64,000 nt of DNA from Spirodela intermedia (lineage: Eukaryota; Streptophyta; Magnoliopsida; Alismatales; Araceae), in contig LR746273.1 of the NCBI GenBank assembly GCA_902729315.2, positions 5,185,001 to 5,249,000 on the forward strand, written 5' to 3'. Below are positions 36,435-49,128 of this stretch, in pieces. The translations under genes and the position numbers were made by a program. Each line of letters starts with the position of its first letter. The first letter of the stretch is position 1. The notes beneath the pieces are model-generated. The model was given only the letters and a program-made list of their open reading frames with translations. It made no database searches and was not told the DNA's origin.

Positions 36435-39400
36435 ATGGAGGAGATGCCGGCAGAGGAGAATGCAGAAGAGGGGAGAGGTGAAGGGGAAAGTGCCTCGAAG
36501 AACCACCGGGAATTTCTCTGCTGTCTGCTCCAGCCTCTGTCCAAGCAGGATGCCGCGGACAACGGTGGCGTGGTCTCCGAAATGGGAAGCTACATCGGCA
36601 TGCGACGTCTCCTTCTCTGTCGCAAGGCCGAGGTCTTTCCGGCTGCTATAGAGCGCAGGAAGGTAAATGCCTGAAAGAAAGTGTAAGAGGCGGAGCAAGG
36701 ATCGAGGAACGGAGATGTTGTCCGATTCATCTACTCATGTTTCACTTGCATCTCTTTTCCTGATTTGCTGTTGGAAACGTGGTTTCACAGGAATGGAAAT
36801 GCAATGGCAGAGGTTATACGGCTTATCGGAATTTTATCCGCCGGCCAAGGAACCAGGAGAGCCAGTCGAGCACTCCCGGGCACAGGTCGGTGCTCAAATT
36901 CCCCTGCGTGGAACTTTCTCCTTTTTCTGGCTGCTTACCCCTTGGGATGTGGGTTTTATGCTCTTTTGTGTCTTCTATCCAAAGTGTCCAGATCTAATCG
37001 TCAAGTTACGAGGACTGGATTCCTCTTCAATCCTTGCCCTCCCCTTCTCCTCCTCCCTTTGCCTGATCAAGCTGGTATAGAACCCTGTCCCAGAGCAATC
37101 TAGACGAATGCTGAAACATAGGGAGTGGTAACAGAAATTGACCATCATCTGCTTTTGTCGAGGCCAAGCCTAAGAGATTAAGATGAAGAATCACCAAAGG
37201 TGGAGGCAGTTGATCTTAATCAGCCAGTTGGTAGAAGATGATCCCAATCTAATTGGACCGTACTGATGAACCCTGACGCATGATACGAGAGAAACGGCAC
37301 AACTCTCATAGGGGCTAATGCGAAAAGATGGGAAGGGTATTCAATCTCTTGTAGGAAAGTGTATCTCCAATCTTTGAAGGAAATTTCGCTCCTCGGAAGC
37401 GTCAACCTGTCCTGAGGGGATGCAGTTTTGGGACCTAGAATTACAGAAGACATAAAACTTAGAGAAGTTAATTGTGTATCCCTGAACATGAAGGATGACT
37501 GCATAGTTCCGAGCACAAATGATTGGTTTTTCCATCTTTGATTCTGCATCTATAGAAATGCCTTCGGGAGGAGGATAATTGATTCATTTTTGGGAGGCCC
37601 GGAATGGAGAATGGATCTCCTCAGATAAAAGCTTTAAATTTGAGTCATATATTCCAATTTTCGATAGTGGTGGATATTTCACATATTAGGGTCGGAAAAA
37701 TTTAATTTATTTTATTTTATAGTCTGTTGACTCCATTGCAGGATAAGGAGGTAAAAAGGGGATGCCAGTCAAGCAGCGCAAGTTAGTCTTTTTACAGAAT
37801 TTACTAAGCCGTGAACATAAAATCAGATCAGTCACAGATCACATCAGAACCCAATCTGATAATTTGATAAAGAGGATGGTGATTATTTCTGATCCGAACA
37901 TCTAATGGTTGAAAGTATAAACGATCACTGAATTACGAACAAAAGATTTTAAGCTATGGTAATCAATTACCCCTCCAATACCACGCCCTGCTGCACTTGA
38001 GTTTAACCTCGTTTATCCACACTCATGAAGGGATCTTTCTGTTCAGCGGCTTTATACACACTTATCTAGTCTCCTTACTATTTTTTACTGAAAAAGTCCT
38101 GTCGAAGTGGCGTGCCCACAGTTGTAAAAAAATCATAAGTGAAAGGTACACAATTAAATTAAAAATGGGAAAAGTAAGAGCAGAAAAAATACTCCAATAA
38201 GATAGAAAGATCAGAAGAGATCTACTCCGTTTAGATAGGCTTTGGTAAATGTGAAGAGCAATAAACTAGAACAAAACATCTTTCTCATAAACTAGAGCAA
38301 TAATGCACGAATCATATTTTTTTTGGAGAATTGTTGTTCATTTCCCATTTCCATTGGTCTTAGACAGTTTGATTCGTGCATTATAGCCATGTCAATTGTA
38401 TCTCGTATATTTTTCTCCCTTCTTACGATCCTTAAGATAGCTGGTTTGTGTACGTGCCATTGATCAAGATTATCAGACATTAGAAAAACTATTTTTTTTG
38501 CAAACGAAGAATCTTTTAACACTTATTAATAATTGCCCATCTCAAAAAGAGATGATTGATGATGTCCTTTTGCTAACCTCATAAAAGTTTTTTTTGGATA
38601 TTGGATGGGAGGGTTTGGATTCTGATACACTTGACCGGTTTATTTTTAATAAAAAAATGATGTTTTTTATGAAGCTTTATTCTTCCAAATCATTTTCCTA
38701 TACCCAACTATACATGTTCCATCACTTTACGTTTTTCAGAAGGAATAAACAGTGAATACTCATTCATTCCATCTCCAATATCTCTTTCTCACTCTTTTAC
38801 AAATGGTTTAGTGAAGGATTTTAACGAGTTTGGAAGTATTCCGTGATTTCTCTCTCTAACAAGATTCTTTCTAGTATGTGGTTTATTCACCTGAACCTCA
38901 TGAGTTTGATTACCCTTGTGTTGAGATGCTTTGTATCGTTGCTGAAATCTAAAACCTGATTGTAATCCCAAAATTTCAGCTTCGGTATAATGCCTGTCTG
39001 AAAACCTGTAGAAATATTTTGGAAGATGTCGTTCAAAATTAGAGACAACCTAGAGCTGCTCATTATGGAAAATCTCTGAGCATTCCAATTTTCGAAGTTT
39101 CTCTGTTGATGTCAGCCCGTAAGGAGTTGTTTTCTACAAACTTTTAGAAAGAATTGTCTCATTGATAACATCCATTTCTTCTTTTGTTAATCTCTATTCT
39201 ACACACTCTATTCTATTTGACTTGGTAACACCCTTAGTATTGCTATTTGTTCCCCTCAAAAGAATTTTCTTCTTTAAATTTCTGTATCTTGAAGATTGAT
39301 ATCAGATATTGGGTGAAAGGAGCTAGATTAGTTTCGAAAAAGATCCATCTTCCTTCAACTAAGAGTGTTTTTTCCTCCATCAAGATCTGGACTCAAACAT

Positions 39401-42400
39401 CATAATCAATTCTGTCCACACCTATATTCATGCAATTTAGCTCTCATTGCAATAAATCAACATGGTTGAAAATTTATCGAACTCCAGTTACAATAATCTC
39501 TGGTGGTGAAAATTTATTTACAATCCTACAAACACTTCTGGCAAAATCAGAAGCCATTTTTATGGTTGAATTTTCTCCTCTTTAAATTCTTGCCATTAAT
39601 TCTCCAATTGCAGCTTGCCCCATATTGAAGTCAAGTTTTGTCCCACAAGAATTCTCTGACAATCCTTTAACAGACCCACGTATCTGGGACATGTTGCCTG
39701 TTCTGCTACTTTTTTTCGGTATCAGTGAGAAAACATGCGCTGAAATTTTTATTAACTAGGCTCTCTTCTGAAATTCTTCTAAAACCTCCATAAGGTCGTT
39801 CTCCAATCTCTGAAAATGTTGATGAAGACACATATAAAATTGAAATGCCCGTTTGGGTTTGAATTTAAATACCCTTTTTTATCTTCTTTCATAGAAAATC
39901 TTTGAGTTATCTTTTATCATGACTTCATTGAATTTTAAGTAAGATATTTTCGTCTAGTCTAGTCCTCCATAGTTCGTCCTTAAACATGTTTTGGTGGACA
40001 AGTTTCTTTTACTTTGGTGATCCATCTACCATCTGTTCTTTATTTCTGATGTAATAAGTCATAAGTCTCGTTTTCCATGTGATTATTCACAACATGAAAA
40101 TATGTTGTGTTTTTTGATCTCCTTTTTTCAGTCATTTTACTTTGTCTGTCTCAATTCATTTCTTCCTGAAATATCCATTTATTGTATCCTTTATTACAGA
40201 GTTGCATAGCATCTGTCTTCAGGTGCTTCCAAGACATTTTCAATGTTTTTACTGACGAATTCTATGTTTTTCATGGTTTCTCGTCTGATTTTAGTACCGC
40301 TATCTGCTCATTGTTCTGCTCCCTCATTTGTCCTCTTAACCATCTCTATTTTGATGACGAAGAAGCCTGCTAGTTCAAATGGAAATAGTTTCTGTTAAAT
40401 CGTTTGATCCAGCCCTAGGGTGACGGCACCTCTGCCATTAGGAGAACAGAAAAAGGTTTCCAGGAAAGGGTTACTTTTCGTTCCTAGTGTTACGGTATTT
40501 AAGTAGAAAGGTTCATGATCCCGACATGACCCAATGGATCCATATCGGATCTCACCAGGGCATCATAACAAAAACAAAGGGAAGTAAAAACAAAACTCAA
40601 GTAAGAAAAGGTCTGATGAATGTTAGCAGTTTCCTCTCATTATTGTTTGTTTCTTCCTCCTATTTAGGATTTCTTTCTCTTTCAGGGTTTCAATCCATAA
40701 CCATGTTTAATTTACACGAGTTACGAAACAAGAAATAGTCTGTAGATGAGTCATCATGGGGGCTAAATACAGAGGTGAAAAGCCATGGGATGCCATTGTT
40801 TACTGACTCGAATAATTCAATCAAGGCTCCTTTTAAAGATTCTTTCTTTTATAAAAGAATGCAATTCCATATTATTAGTTTTCCACCTTTCTTCTGTCTG
40901 TTGCAAAATTTCATGAGCACTGTCACTACTTCTAGCTTCTTATTAGAGAGTTTAAAATTGCTTCAGGTTTTGTATCTTGAATGCATTGGGATAAAACTTG
41001 GTCAATTTTTGCTCTTTCTTGAAGATCATCCTTCTGCCAGCTGATCATATATTGATTTTGAGGACCATTCATTAAAGTTGGTAACCTGGGATATACTGTA
41101 ACAAAGATGTTGATACTCCTAAATTCGACTCTACTCTACCCTAAGAAAACCGAATGCATATTATGCTTCTAAATCTAAACTAGTGCGTGATGTTGTGGTT
41201 GGTTAAGCTTGCTGTTGACATTTATAGATATTTTAATTGTCTACATTCTGAAGACTCGGCTAATATTAATCTAAACTAGGGCTTTAGCATATTTTTTTGT
41301 TTCCTTTTGGTGGGAAGGGGCAGTTTTAAAGCTCCTGTTTCTGACGACCTTGGGAGTCTCGTCCAGCCTCAGGTAGGATGTGAACCAGTGCAACCTTTTA
41401 TGACTGAAGCATAGAACAGGAAGAGCATTGAGTTAGATCGACTTGAAAAATGTCTTTGTTTCTTATAGTGAATATCTTGGGACAAGTATTAAAATGATGG
41501 TAAAATAGGAGTCACTAGTGAAGGATGGTTCATTAAAAGTATGAGCCTTGTATGAAATGTGTGGTGACACTTTGATTACACTAGTCATTCTTACATCTTG
41601 TAAGGTTTCTTTGGTATTTGATATCATGCGTCATTGCCATCTATCAGTGGGCAAAATGAACTCGCTTCTGTTATGAAAATTTTGGACGCAGAACTAGATA
41701 TGTAACTATGGTGAACAAACAGAAGAATTGCTACTGTACATCTGCCGAGCAGTTGGTTTATGTTTTTTTTCTAACTGAAAATACCTTAATAATGGGAAGT
41801 TCATGTTGACTGGATCTGACGAAAATTCTGTTTCTGTTTAAATCTTAAACAATGCTCATAAATTCCTCACATATGCCTGGCTTTCTTCAGTGGGCGTTGG
41901 GCTTCATCAACTGGTTCGCAGTCCGTTCTCTTTGACGTTGAGACTCTGAACTCAAGCAGGGTACGAATGACATAATCAATTTTTTTTCTTTCAGATTCAT
42001 ATTATATCAGAGTTTGCATCCATTATACGATTATACACCAGGATAAAAATTCCTTATAGAAATCATCAAGATTTCTACTTTTTTAATCAACATAGATATT
42101 TATGCTTGAATTATGACACAAACAGTTTGCACACCTTGATGGACGATTCTTTGACAGGATTTCCGAGGCGTCAATTTTGACCTAGGTCATGGTACAAGTC
42201 TTAGCTCCAGTATGACGGATTTTAGTCCCCCAATTCCTGCTGCTGAGCCTGGATACTCATTTGTTGGGGTACACTGTATTTTTGATAGCTGCAAAGCTTC
42301 AGGTTCTGTCTTAGCTTCTTGACTAAATTTTTTTCACAATTTTCTTTTTCTAAACATTTTTTTCATTGACATTGAGAATTTTATACGGTGCATATTGCTC

Positions 42401-45400
42401 ATACAGTTACAATTATAAGGTTTGGTCACATGAGCTCTGATCTGCTTGCGTGTGGTGCATCTGATGGAAGCCTGACAGTTTTCCATGTCTCTGAAACACC
42501 TTCAATACTCGTACAACTGAAAGGGCATTCAAAAGATATTACAGGTTTGATCATCTCTTTACTTTTTTGGGGCTATTATTGGAAAGACTACTGGTTATCC
42601 TATTCATTAATTGTCATTTCCCTGTTCTTGTTTAGACATTGCCTTTTCAGCAAAGTCAACCAATGGTAATCGGACACATAAAACTCTTATTCTAAAAAAT
42701 TAGACAAGGTGTAGTTTATGCGTTACATAGGGCCAAATATATCTCATAAGCAGATGAAACCTAATGCGAAATACTTTGGATCATAGATAAGTCATTACAT
42801 ATTCCCAAATGTCTGTACATGTGCGTCTATTAAAGCTCCTGACAAGCTCATGAATCTGGTCTGAAGTCTCAAAAAAACTCTGCCATAAACCTACTATTGC
42901 TTCTCTAATCTTTTCAGGAAAATGGTTTGTTTCTTGACATTGTAGAGATTATCCTATCCTGTCATTCAAGCATAGTACATCATGTTGTACAAGAAGGAAG
43001 CATGATGATTGTATTCATGATATGCCAAATGCTGTATTCTATGATCATGTAGGCAAAAAAAATAAAAGAAACACAGTCAGAGAGGAGGATAGAGAGATCT
43101 TCAGCTTATTTCCTTCACATCCTGTTTTACTTAGCTCTGTCTAAAAAATTTTCCCACGTAGAATTTTCCATTTTGGTTTGAGTCGTGTTCTAATGTCAGC
43201 TTTTCTAGCCATGTTTCTGAAGGTTCCTACTTGTTTTATGAATGCTAACTAAATTACAGATTTTGATTTTTCATCAAATAATCAGTATCTTGCTTCATCC
43301 TCAATGGATAAAACCGTGCGCGTGTGGGACATATCCAAGGGAATTTGCATTCGAGTGATATATGGAATGTCTTCTCAGCTATGCATTCGTTTCCACCCGG
43401 TAGGTTGCGGTTTTTCCTCCACTAAAGTTCTTGCTGAAAATATTTCTAACAAGTTTCTTCCTTAACTCCCTGCTAAGTACAAAAGGGAAACCAAATGGAT
43501 GCTTTTATTATGGTTCATCATTAATAAAGAAAGCATTAAAAACAAAGCTATTCAAATTATAAATTTTTGCGTACTCATCCCACAAATCAAATTACAGAAA
43601 AACTCTGGCATGTGAATTTATTCTCTCCTTATCTTTTAGGGTGAAGGTAGTGTGTCGGTATAATGTATGAGGATGGTTTTCCTCTCTATGAGGTTTTAGG
43701 GACTGTCCTGCTAATTCAGAAAATGTGTAATTTATATCATGTGAAAGGATATGAACCACAGATTTAGTCATCAGGGTGTTTACATTCGTGATTCTGTCTG
43801 CCAGTCTTGTTCCCATGCATTGCATATCTTACAAAAAAAGTGGAAATATCATGGAAAGACCAGAATATTCTTTCCTTGCAAACCAATTGGCGTCGATGTA
43901 ATCTGTAGAGGGGGTTTTATCTCAGTCTCTACAAAGACCATGTCATTTCTAATTTGGAAATATCTACAAATCGGTTGCTCCATGACCAAATATTTTGGTG
44001 TTTCCATTGCTGTCCAAACTGATACGTTATTGTTTAGATCCGTAATGAGAATTTAATAAAGGTAAAGGAATCAGATGGGGCAGAATAACTGATGCAAGGG
44101 ATTGATGTCCATAATCCAGATGTCACTAGCCAGAGGCAACATTTAATGGGGCTGGTCTTGTCATCAAGGCAGGCTGTCAATTTTAAGAAATACCTGTCTC
44201 AGGTGATTTGGGTACATTTCAGACTAATTTTAATGATAGCTGAAATACTGGGGTGGGTTCGTTCTAATTAAGAAATCCGTAGATCTTTGCTATTCCCCTT
44301 TCCCAAAAAAAAAACGGATGTAAACCTCATTTCATTTCATTGAAATAAATGGATTAAAAAATTACCAGTCTACACCTCTTTTTACTTAAGGCCAATAATT
44401 GTATTCTTCCATGACATGGTGGAAGCCTAGAAGTCCATCAAATCATTAAATCATAGGGAACAAGTTAATATGGGGTGAAAACGTCTGCTTTTATAGTTCC
44501 CCATTTAAATAATAAGTATTAGTTCTAAATCTCTTTAAAAAATTACATTGATGATGAAATCTGACAGTGTTATCAGCCATCCTGCATACTATCCATACAC
44601 TTGCAAAATAATTAGAAGCTAATTTTCATATAAATCAAAGGGGCATGAAACAGTCCTTTTAGTCCCTGTACGTACCAATAATTTATTTTTCTTGCATCGT
44701 TGGCTTGTAGGTGCTTCCACCATGCACGTGCCCACTTTAACTTCTAGGCAATAACCTCTTAAATATTCATATGCTTTAGATGTCTTTCTTTCCCTATCAA
44801 TCAGTTGAAAAGTTCTTTAATATAATGATGACCGTAAAAATTGAGTAAACCGATCTTCATTTGAATGCCGTTTAGATCCTCATCTTCAAAATATTTCTGT
44901 TGTTTCCTGATAAAAAGAACAAATGATTATTGGTACTTGTAAAATTTTCCTCAAAAGTTGGCTCCTTATGTGGTGGATGTGGGTTCCCATAAATAGGGCA
45001 TTTACAACTGTCATCAATAACAGTTATTTGTTACAACAACTATTCTTTGACTTTCATGGTTTTGAAATTGCAGAAAGTGGATTTCTGAGAGATTCACTCT
45101 CTTACAAACTATATCATTGGTAGAACTTGTTCTATCTAACGTGTGAATCATTTTCATGAGAGTAAGTATCGGATTTGAAACCTTGCTCTCAAGGAAGGAA
45201 CGTTAGGAACCTTGAATTCATAGGAAAAAATGAAACTAAGTTGGTATGGTGTGAACTCATGCCCTTTGACAAATCATCATCATTTAAAGGATAAACTTTG
45301 TTCTGGATCTCCTATGAGGAATAAGTTGTTGACAAAAATTGCTAAAATAAAGGTTATCTCAATAAATAGGAAAATGATATCTAAAGCTACGAAAAGTAAA

Positions 45401-48400
45401 GATCTCCTGTGCCGTGGTATGTTTTTAGCCTTCTACTTCTTTTGTTCCTTCTAGTGTTATTCTACGCAACCCATGAATTAAGAGTTCGTAAATAAGAGGA
45501 TAGATGCTTCGAAGTGTTTCTATATGTTGCATATGCAGAGCGAGTTAATACAATATTCTTGCTCCAAGTATTACTTTGTGTAATATTCAGTACTTCTTGT
45601 AAATACTTTCCGTTATAATTTTTCATATTAAAATTTGTTGCTAGGTTTACAAGTAGACTAGGATTTGCATATGCCTCCATAAATATTTGATATATCTTAC
45701 ATTCTGAGAGAATCTAAGGAGAAATTTACATTATCAGATTTTCCTTGAAGTGTTGCCATACTTTCAGTATGTAATATATATATATATATAAATAAACTTA
45801 AGTTGCGTGTGTTTCCAGGTTTATGCTTTCTGTCTGATGTTATAGTAAAGGTTTTACATGAAGAAAATTATTTATTGATTTTTTGTGAATTTGTGCATTG
45901 TGCAGGTGAACAATAATTTTCTTTCTGTTGGCAATGGAAAAAGAGAAATAAATGTAACTCTTTTTTTCTCTGCTTAACTTTGTTTTGAAGTATTCTCATT
46001 CTTCTTTGCGCACATATTGATGAAATTGAGATTCTAATTTTTTTCAGTTATATATGTTCATGGAATTTTTAGTGACCCTTATACATAGATTGACATAGAA
46101 AATACAAACCAGGGTATTGATGTTAACTTCTGGTGGGTTTCTGCTGAGTATTACACATACAGATATTCCAAAGCTGTAATAAGAAACTTAACATCTTAAA
46201 AAAATTGTAGGATTTCTATGGGGCGTATATCAGATATATCACGAAATAATAGTTCTTTGTTGGCCTCATTGGTTTGGCTTCAACTGCAGGTTATCAATTT
46301 TAGCACAGGAAGGATCATTAATAAAGCTTCATTTGAGAATGAAGTTACTGCAATGGATAATGATCATACTGGTCAATTACTCTTTGCTGGGGATTCACAG
46401 GTTTATTGTTGTGAATTAAGTTATTTTTTCTCTTTGATCACTTAAACCTATTGTTCTGATTGTGTGCACTCTCCGGCAAGCTTGCAGGGATATGTCTCCT
46501 CTGTCAACATATCTTCACATACTGGCTCACTGTCTAGGTCTCATCGTCATCGAAGCAGCAAGAAAAAATCTCCAATAACAACTGTCCAGTACCGTACCTT
46601 CTCTCTTCTGGCGCATGGTCCTGTGCTGCTTGTTTGTTCTCAAGATGGAAATCTTTCTTTCTTAAGGTAAACATGCATTCCTGTTTATTGAATATATGTG
46701 TTAGGTGTTTCTTCATTTTTAATTGATTTGGGACTCTCTTTTACTCAAGATGTTGTTGCATTCAGTGTGGCTCCAGAAATACGAGGCTATTTGACTTTAC
46801 GTTGCTCACTCAAATTAGCTCCTCGAGTGCACAGTGTTCGTGCGTCTTTCTGTCCACTACTTTCACTTGAAAAGGGAGAGTTCATAGGTAAAACTTCTTT
46901 TGTCTTGGTGATCTTTTTATGCACGAAAATAAATGATGCTTCTCAGAATGAGAAGATAAGCCTATTGGTAGACAATGTGTGTACCTTATTTCAATGTTGA
47001 TTAGGTGACTCAATAGACATTGTTCGTGCGTTTTCAAAGCCTTTAGTTGGAAAATGAATATTATTTGCGTGATTTGACGTTTGGTAATCGTGTTGTTGTT
47101 TGTTTGTTGTCATTATGACTACTAGTGTGGCTGTGTTACAGACTCTCATTTTTCTGCCCAAAATCTACTGATCATTGTGAAAGGATATTTATTTCGGATG
47201 TTGCTATGTATCTTTCCTGACATCGCTGCCCATTCCTTAACTCTGTCTGTTGTGGAAATATTGTGGGGATCGTGTATACTTGCTCCCAGTCCATCACTTC
47301 CTATTCCCTCTCATCCGACGAGATCACCACTGCTTTTTTCAGACAAGATCACCCAGGGAACCTTTTGCTTGATATTGGAAAAATCAATTTCTTCTTCCCT
47401 TTACCCAACTTTATCACTTGCCTGGAATGTAGACGATGTAGTGACCTGCCCCTATCACTTTCATTTCACTCTGTGGACTGCATCAGGGCCAAAAGCAATA
47501 GTAGCGCATTAGCCACAGCAGTTTTAGCGAACGTCAGTAGTGGAAGCAACTGTGCTACACGGAAGACTGTCTCCCCGATCGAGGCACCAACAGCATCATC
47601 ATCAGGAATAACAATGGCTTATATATGCATTGCTTTATAAATTTCGCGAGAAATAAAGCTAACTTGTTATAGGGTTACAGTTCTGATTCAATAATTTCTG
47701 AAATGAGACAACCTGCGCGGGTTAAGTGAAATTATTAAGAGGTTCCTAATGATTCATGTTACGTTTATTATTAGCCGTTGGATTCCAGTTCTGCTTCCGT
47801 AGTAGCGGAAAAGCAGATTATCTCTGCCGCTTAAATGACTGTAATAGCAGATTCCGTCTGTAAGATTCTGTTATGTTGATTGTTACATTCTTTGCTTTTG
47901 TCATTTGTTTCACGTATTGAAGCATGGGAATGCGAAATGCCTTTAACCTTTTGTAACATGGGAGCGTCGACCATTTCCTTCCAGAAAGATGTCAAAACCG
48001 ATTTGTTCTTTTTGGTTTTTAACTAAGGATAAACACACATTTCGGATTCTTGGAATTCTTCGACTGCCAGCTATGGTTATGAATACATCAATGTCCATAA
48101 GTTATTTCTGATTACATTGAAAGGCTTATCCAGCACCTTTTAATATTCTCACAAGCATCTGAAGCATGTATACATCGTTTAGGTTATCCTCAGTTATTCA
48201 TCTCACTGCTGAGACAGATATCCCTATTTGAAACAGAGTGTAGATTAGGTGTTCGATTATAACGTCTCAATGGAAGCCATTTGATTCAAATTTTCTTGGT
48301 GAGAAAGCAATAGTTTCAAGCGAGTTATTTTGTTAGAATGGCTATAGGTTTTTGTCATTATGAACGTATTTGTTTTCTAATATCGAAACTGGTTATGTTT

Positions 48401-49128
48401 TAAAATTTTATCTCTGTAGTTCAGTGGTTAGAACCTAAACCACAGTGATGGAATGCCTTTGATTCCAACAAACTTGGTCCTTCTAGTCTAATCTATTCAC
48501 AGAAATAGCGGTTTTCCACAGAAATATCTGTGCTAACCATGTTTGCAGGGAAATATCGTTTTTCCTGTACATTCCTACGGTCTGCTACGATCTATCACAC
48601 ATTTAGCATTCAGGCATTCAGTCAACGCTGTCTTTTTTTTTTGGGGGGGGGAGGGGGGGGTTGTTGGGGGTGTACGGTATTGTGTCATGACTTGCTCTTA
48701 GTTGTGTTGGTCAAGCATCTCTATCGATAACTTATTCAGCATTTTACCGTATAAGATCGTCCCGTCAGAGTAAAAGTTTTTTAAACTGAGTTTTTGCCCT
48801 AGATATTGTTCGTATTCTTAGTGAGAATTAATCAATAGTTCTTTTGTTGAATGTAAGTTTGTGGCAGTGAGGATTCAAGTGTGTACTTCTATGATTTGAC
48901 TCGCCCAACGCATACATATGTGAATAAGTTGCAGGTTTGTGTTCCAAATATTTTAATTTGAGAGAATCGTCTGTTTTGCATAAGATTATTTATTATCGTT
49001 CTTCTCTTGAATGCCAGGGGCATGTTTCTCCAGTCATTGGGATTGCTTGGAATCATGGAGAGAACTTCTTGGCCTCATCGGATTCTGATGGGTCAGTGAT
49101 CGTTTGGAAGAGAGCAAAAGTTATCTGA
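36435..49128 (+). CDS. WD40-repeat protein resembling WDR13 (12 exons)
   Basis: Probable beta-propeller scaffold; the partner and pathway cannot be read from the sequence. Exons: 36435-36662, 36791-36885, 41891-41960, 42158-42302, 42407-42544, 43260-43399, 45906-45953, 46290-46400, 46488-46666, 46766-46887, 48858-48934, 49018-49128. Joined: 487 codons plus TGA with no internal stop. The acidic N-terminus (about 1-30) precedes RGYTAYRNFIRRPRN in exon 2, a basic segment. WD repeats follow: LACGASDGSLTVFHV, LASSSMDKTVRVWDI, LLFAGDSQGYV, VCSQDGNLSFL, GSEDSSVYFYDL, LASSDSDGSVIVWK. The segment SRSHRHRSSKKKS (exon 9) is a basic loop that could act in nuclear localisation. Exon 1 is linked by phase and splice sites and is the least certain part. 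Exons 3-12 are secure. WDR13 similarity is my recollection of the family and not a database result. Confidence 0.88.
38800..40000 (-). pseudogene. Minus-strand coding-like relic, family not recognised
   Basis: Read on the minus strand this 1.2 kb stretch gives long protein-like stretches broken by stops and frameshifts. One is GLQSGFRFQQRYKASQHK at about 38.89-38.97 kb. Another is a Lys/Arg/Ser-rich stretch at about 39.55-39.75 kb that includes NMSQIRGSVKGLSENSCG. The composition suggests a decayed gag-like or other nucleic-acid-binding protein of a retroelement. I recognise no diagnostic motif, so this is a low-confidence call and could be chance. Confidence 0.25.
40410..40628 (-). repeat. 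Copia-type LTR fragment in WD40 intron 2
   Basis: The stretch resembles 53143-53352, the presumed 3' LTR of the minus-strand copia element. Shared phrases include catatcggatctca, an A-rich aaagg.aagtaa run and a terminal tgttagca / tgttgaca. Both copies lie in the same orientation. No internal retrotransposon sequence adjoins it, so it is either a solo LTR or a fragment. Its left end is not well defined. Confidence 0.5.
43400..45905 (+). other. Intron 6 of the WD40 gene (2.5 kb)
   Basis: Bounded by CCG|GTAGGT and TGTGCAG|GTG. AT-rich; an (AT)n run lies near 45776-45791. ORFs of 66-101 codons are present, none with a recognisable domain. The flanking protein is continuous (IRFHP|VNNNFLS). Confidence 0.75.
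46888..48857 (+). other. Intron 10 of the WD40 gene (1.97 kb)
   Basis: Donor ATAG|GTAAAA; acceptor AATGTAAG|TTTGTGG, which restores FIVCGSEDSS. A second AG (GTGGCAG) lies only 10 nt further on but gives the wrong frame. The intron holds an unrecognised 125-codon ORF (47263-47640) and the G-rich tract at 48643-48670. Confidence 0.75.
48643..48670 (+). other. G-rich tract with G-quadruplex potential
   Basis: A run of nine G, one A, eight G, TTGTT and five G, preceded by a T-rich run. It lies on the sense strand of the WD40 gene, so it could form in both DNA and the intron RNA. Confidence 0.7.

Larger units (their letters stand above)
36886..41890 (+). other. Intron 2 of the WD40 gene (5.0 kb) with embedded repeat DNA
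   Basis: Donor CACAG|GTCGGT, acceptor CTTCAG|TGGGCG; joining gives PGHSGRWASSTGS with a split Ser codon. It contains a probable copia LTR fragment (40410-40628) and a minus-strand coding-like relic (38.8-40.0 kb), listed separately. The remainder, including a 109-codon minus-strand ORF at 37220-37549, has no recognisable domain. Confidence 0.75.

Noticed and set aside
36220-36651. 143-codon plus-strand ORF overlapping WD40 exon 1
   Set aside because: A different frame from the exon 1 that splices correctly to exon 2; no domain. The overlapping minus-strand ORF is likewise a shadow.
36667-37103. Plus-strand ORFs of 112-137 codons over WD40 exon 2
   Set aside because: They read through splice sites in the wrong frames; the exon 2 frame (EWKCNGRGYTAYRNF) joins exons 1 and 3 in phase.
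48868-48934. A missing microexon in WD40 intron 10
   Set aside because: At first the frame seemed to need about 10 extra bases before SEDSS. The upstream acceptor at 48857 supplies exactly those bases, so no microexon is needed.
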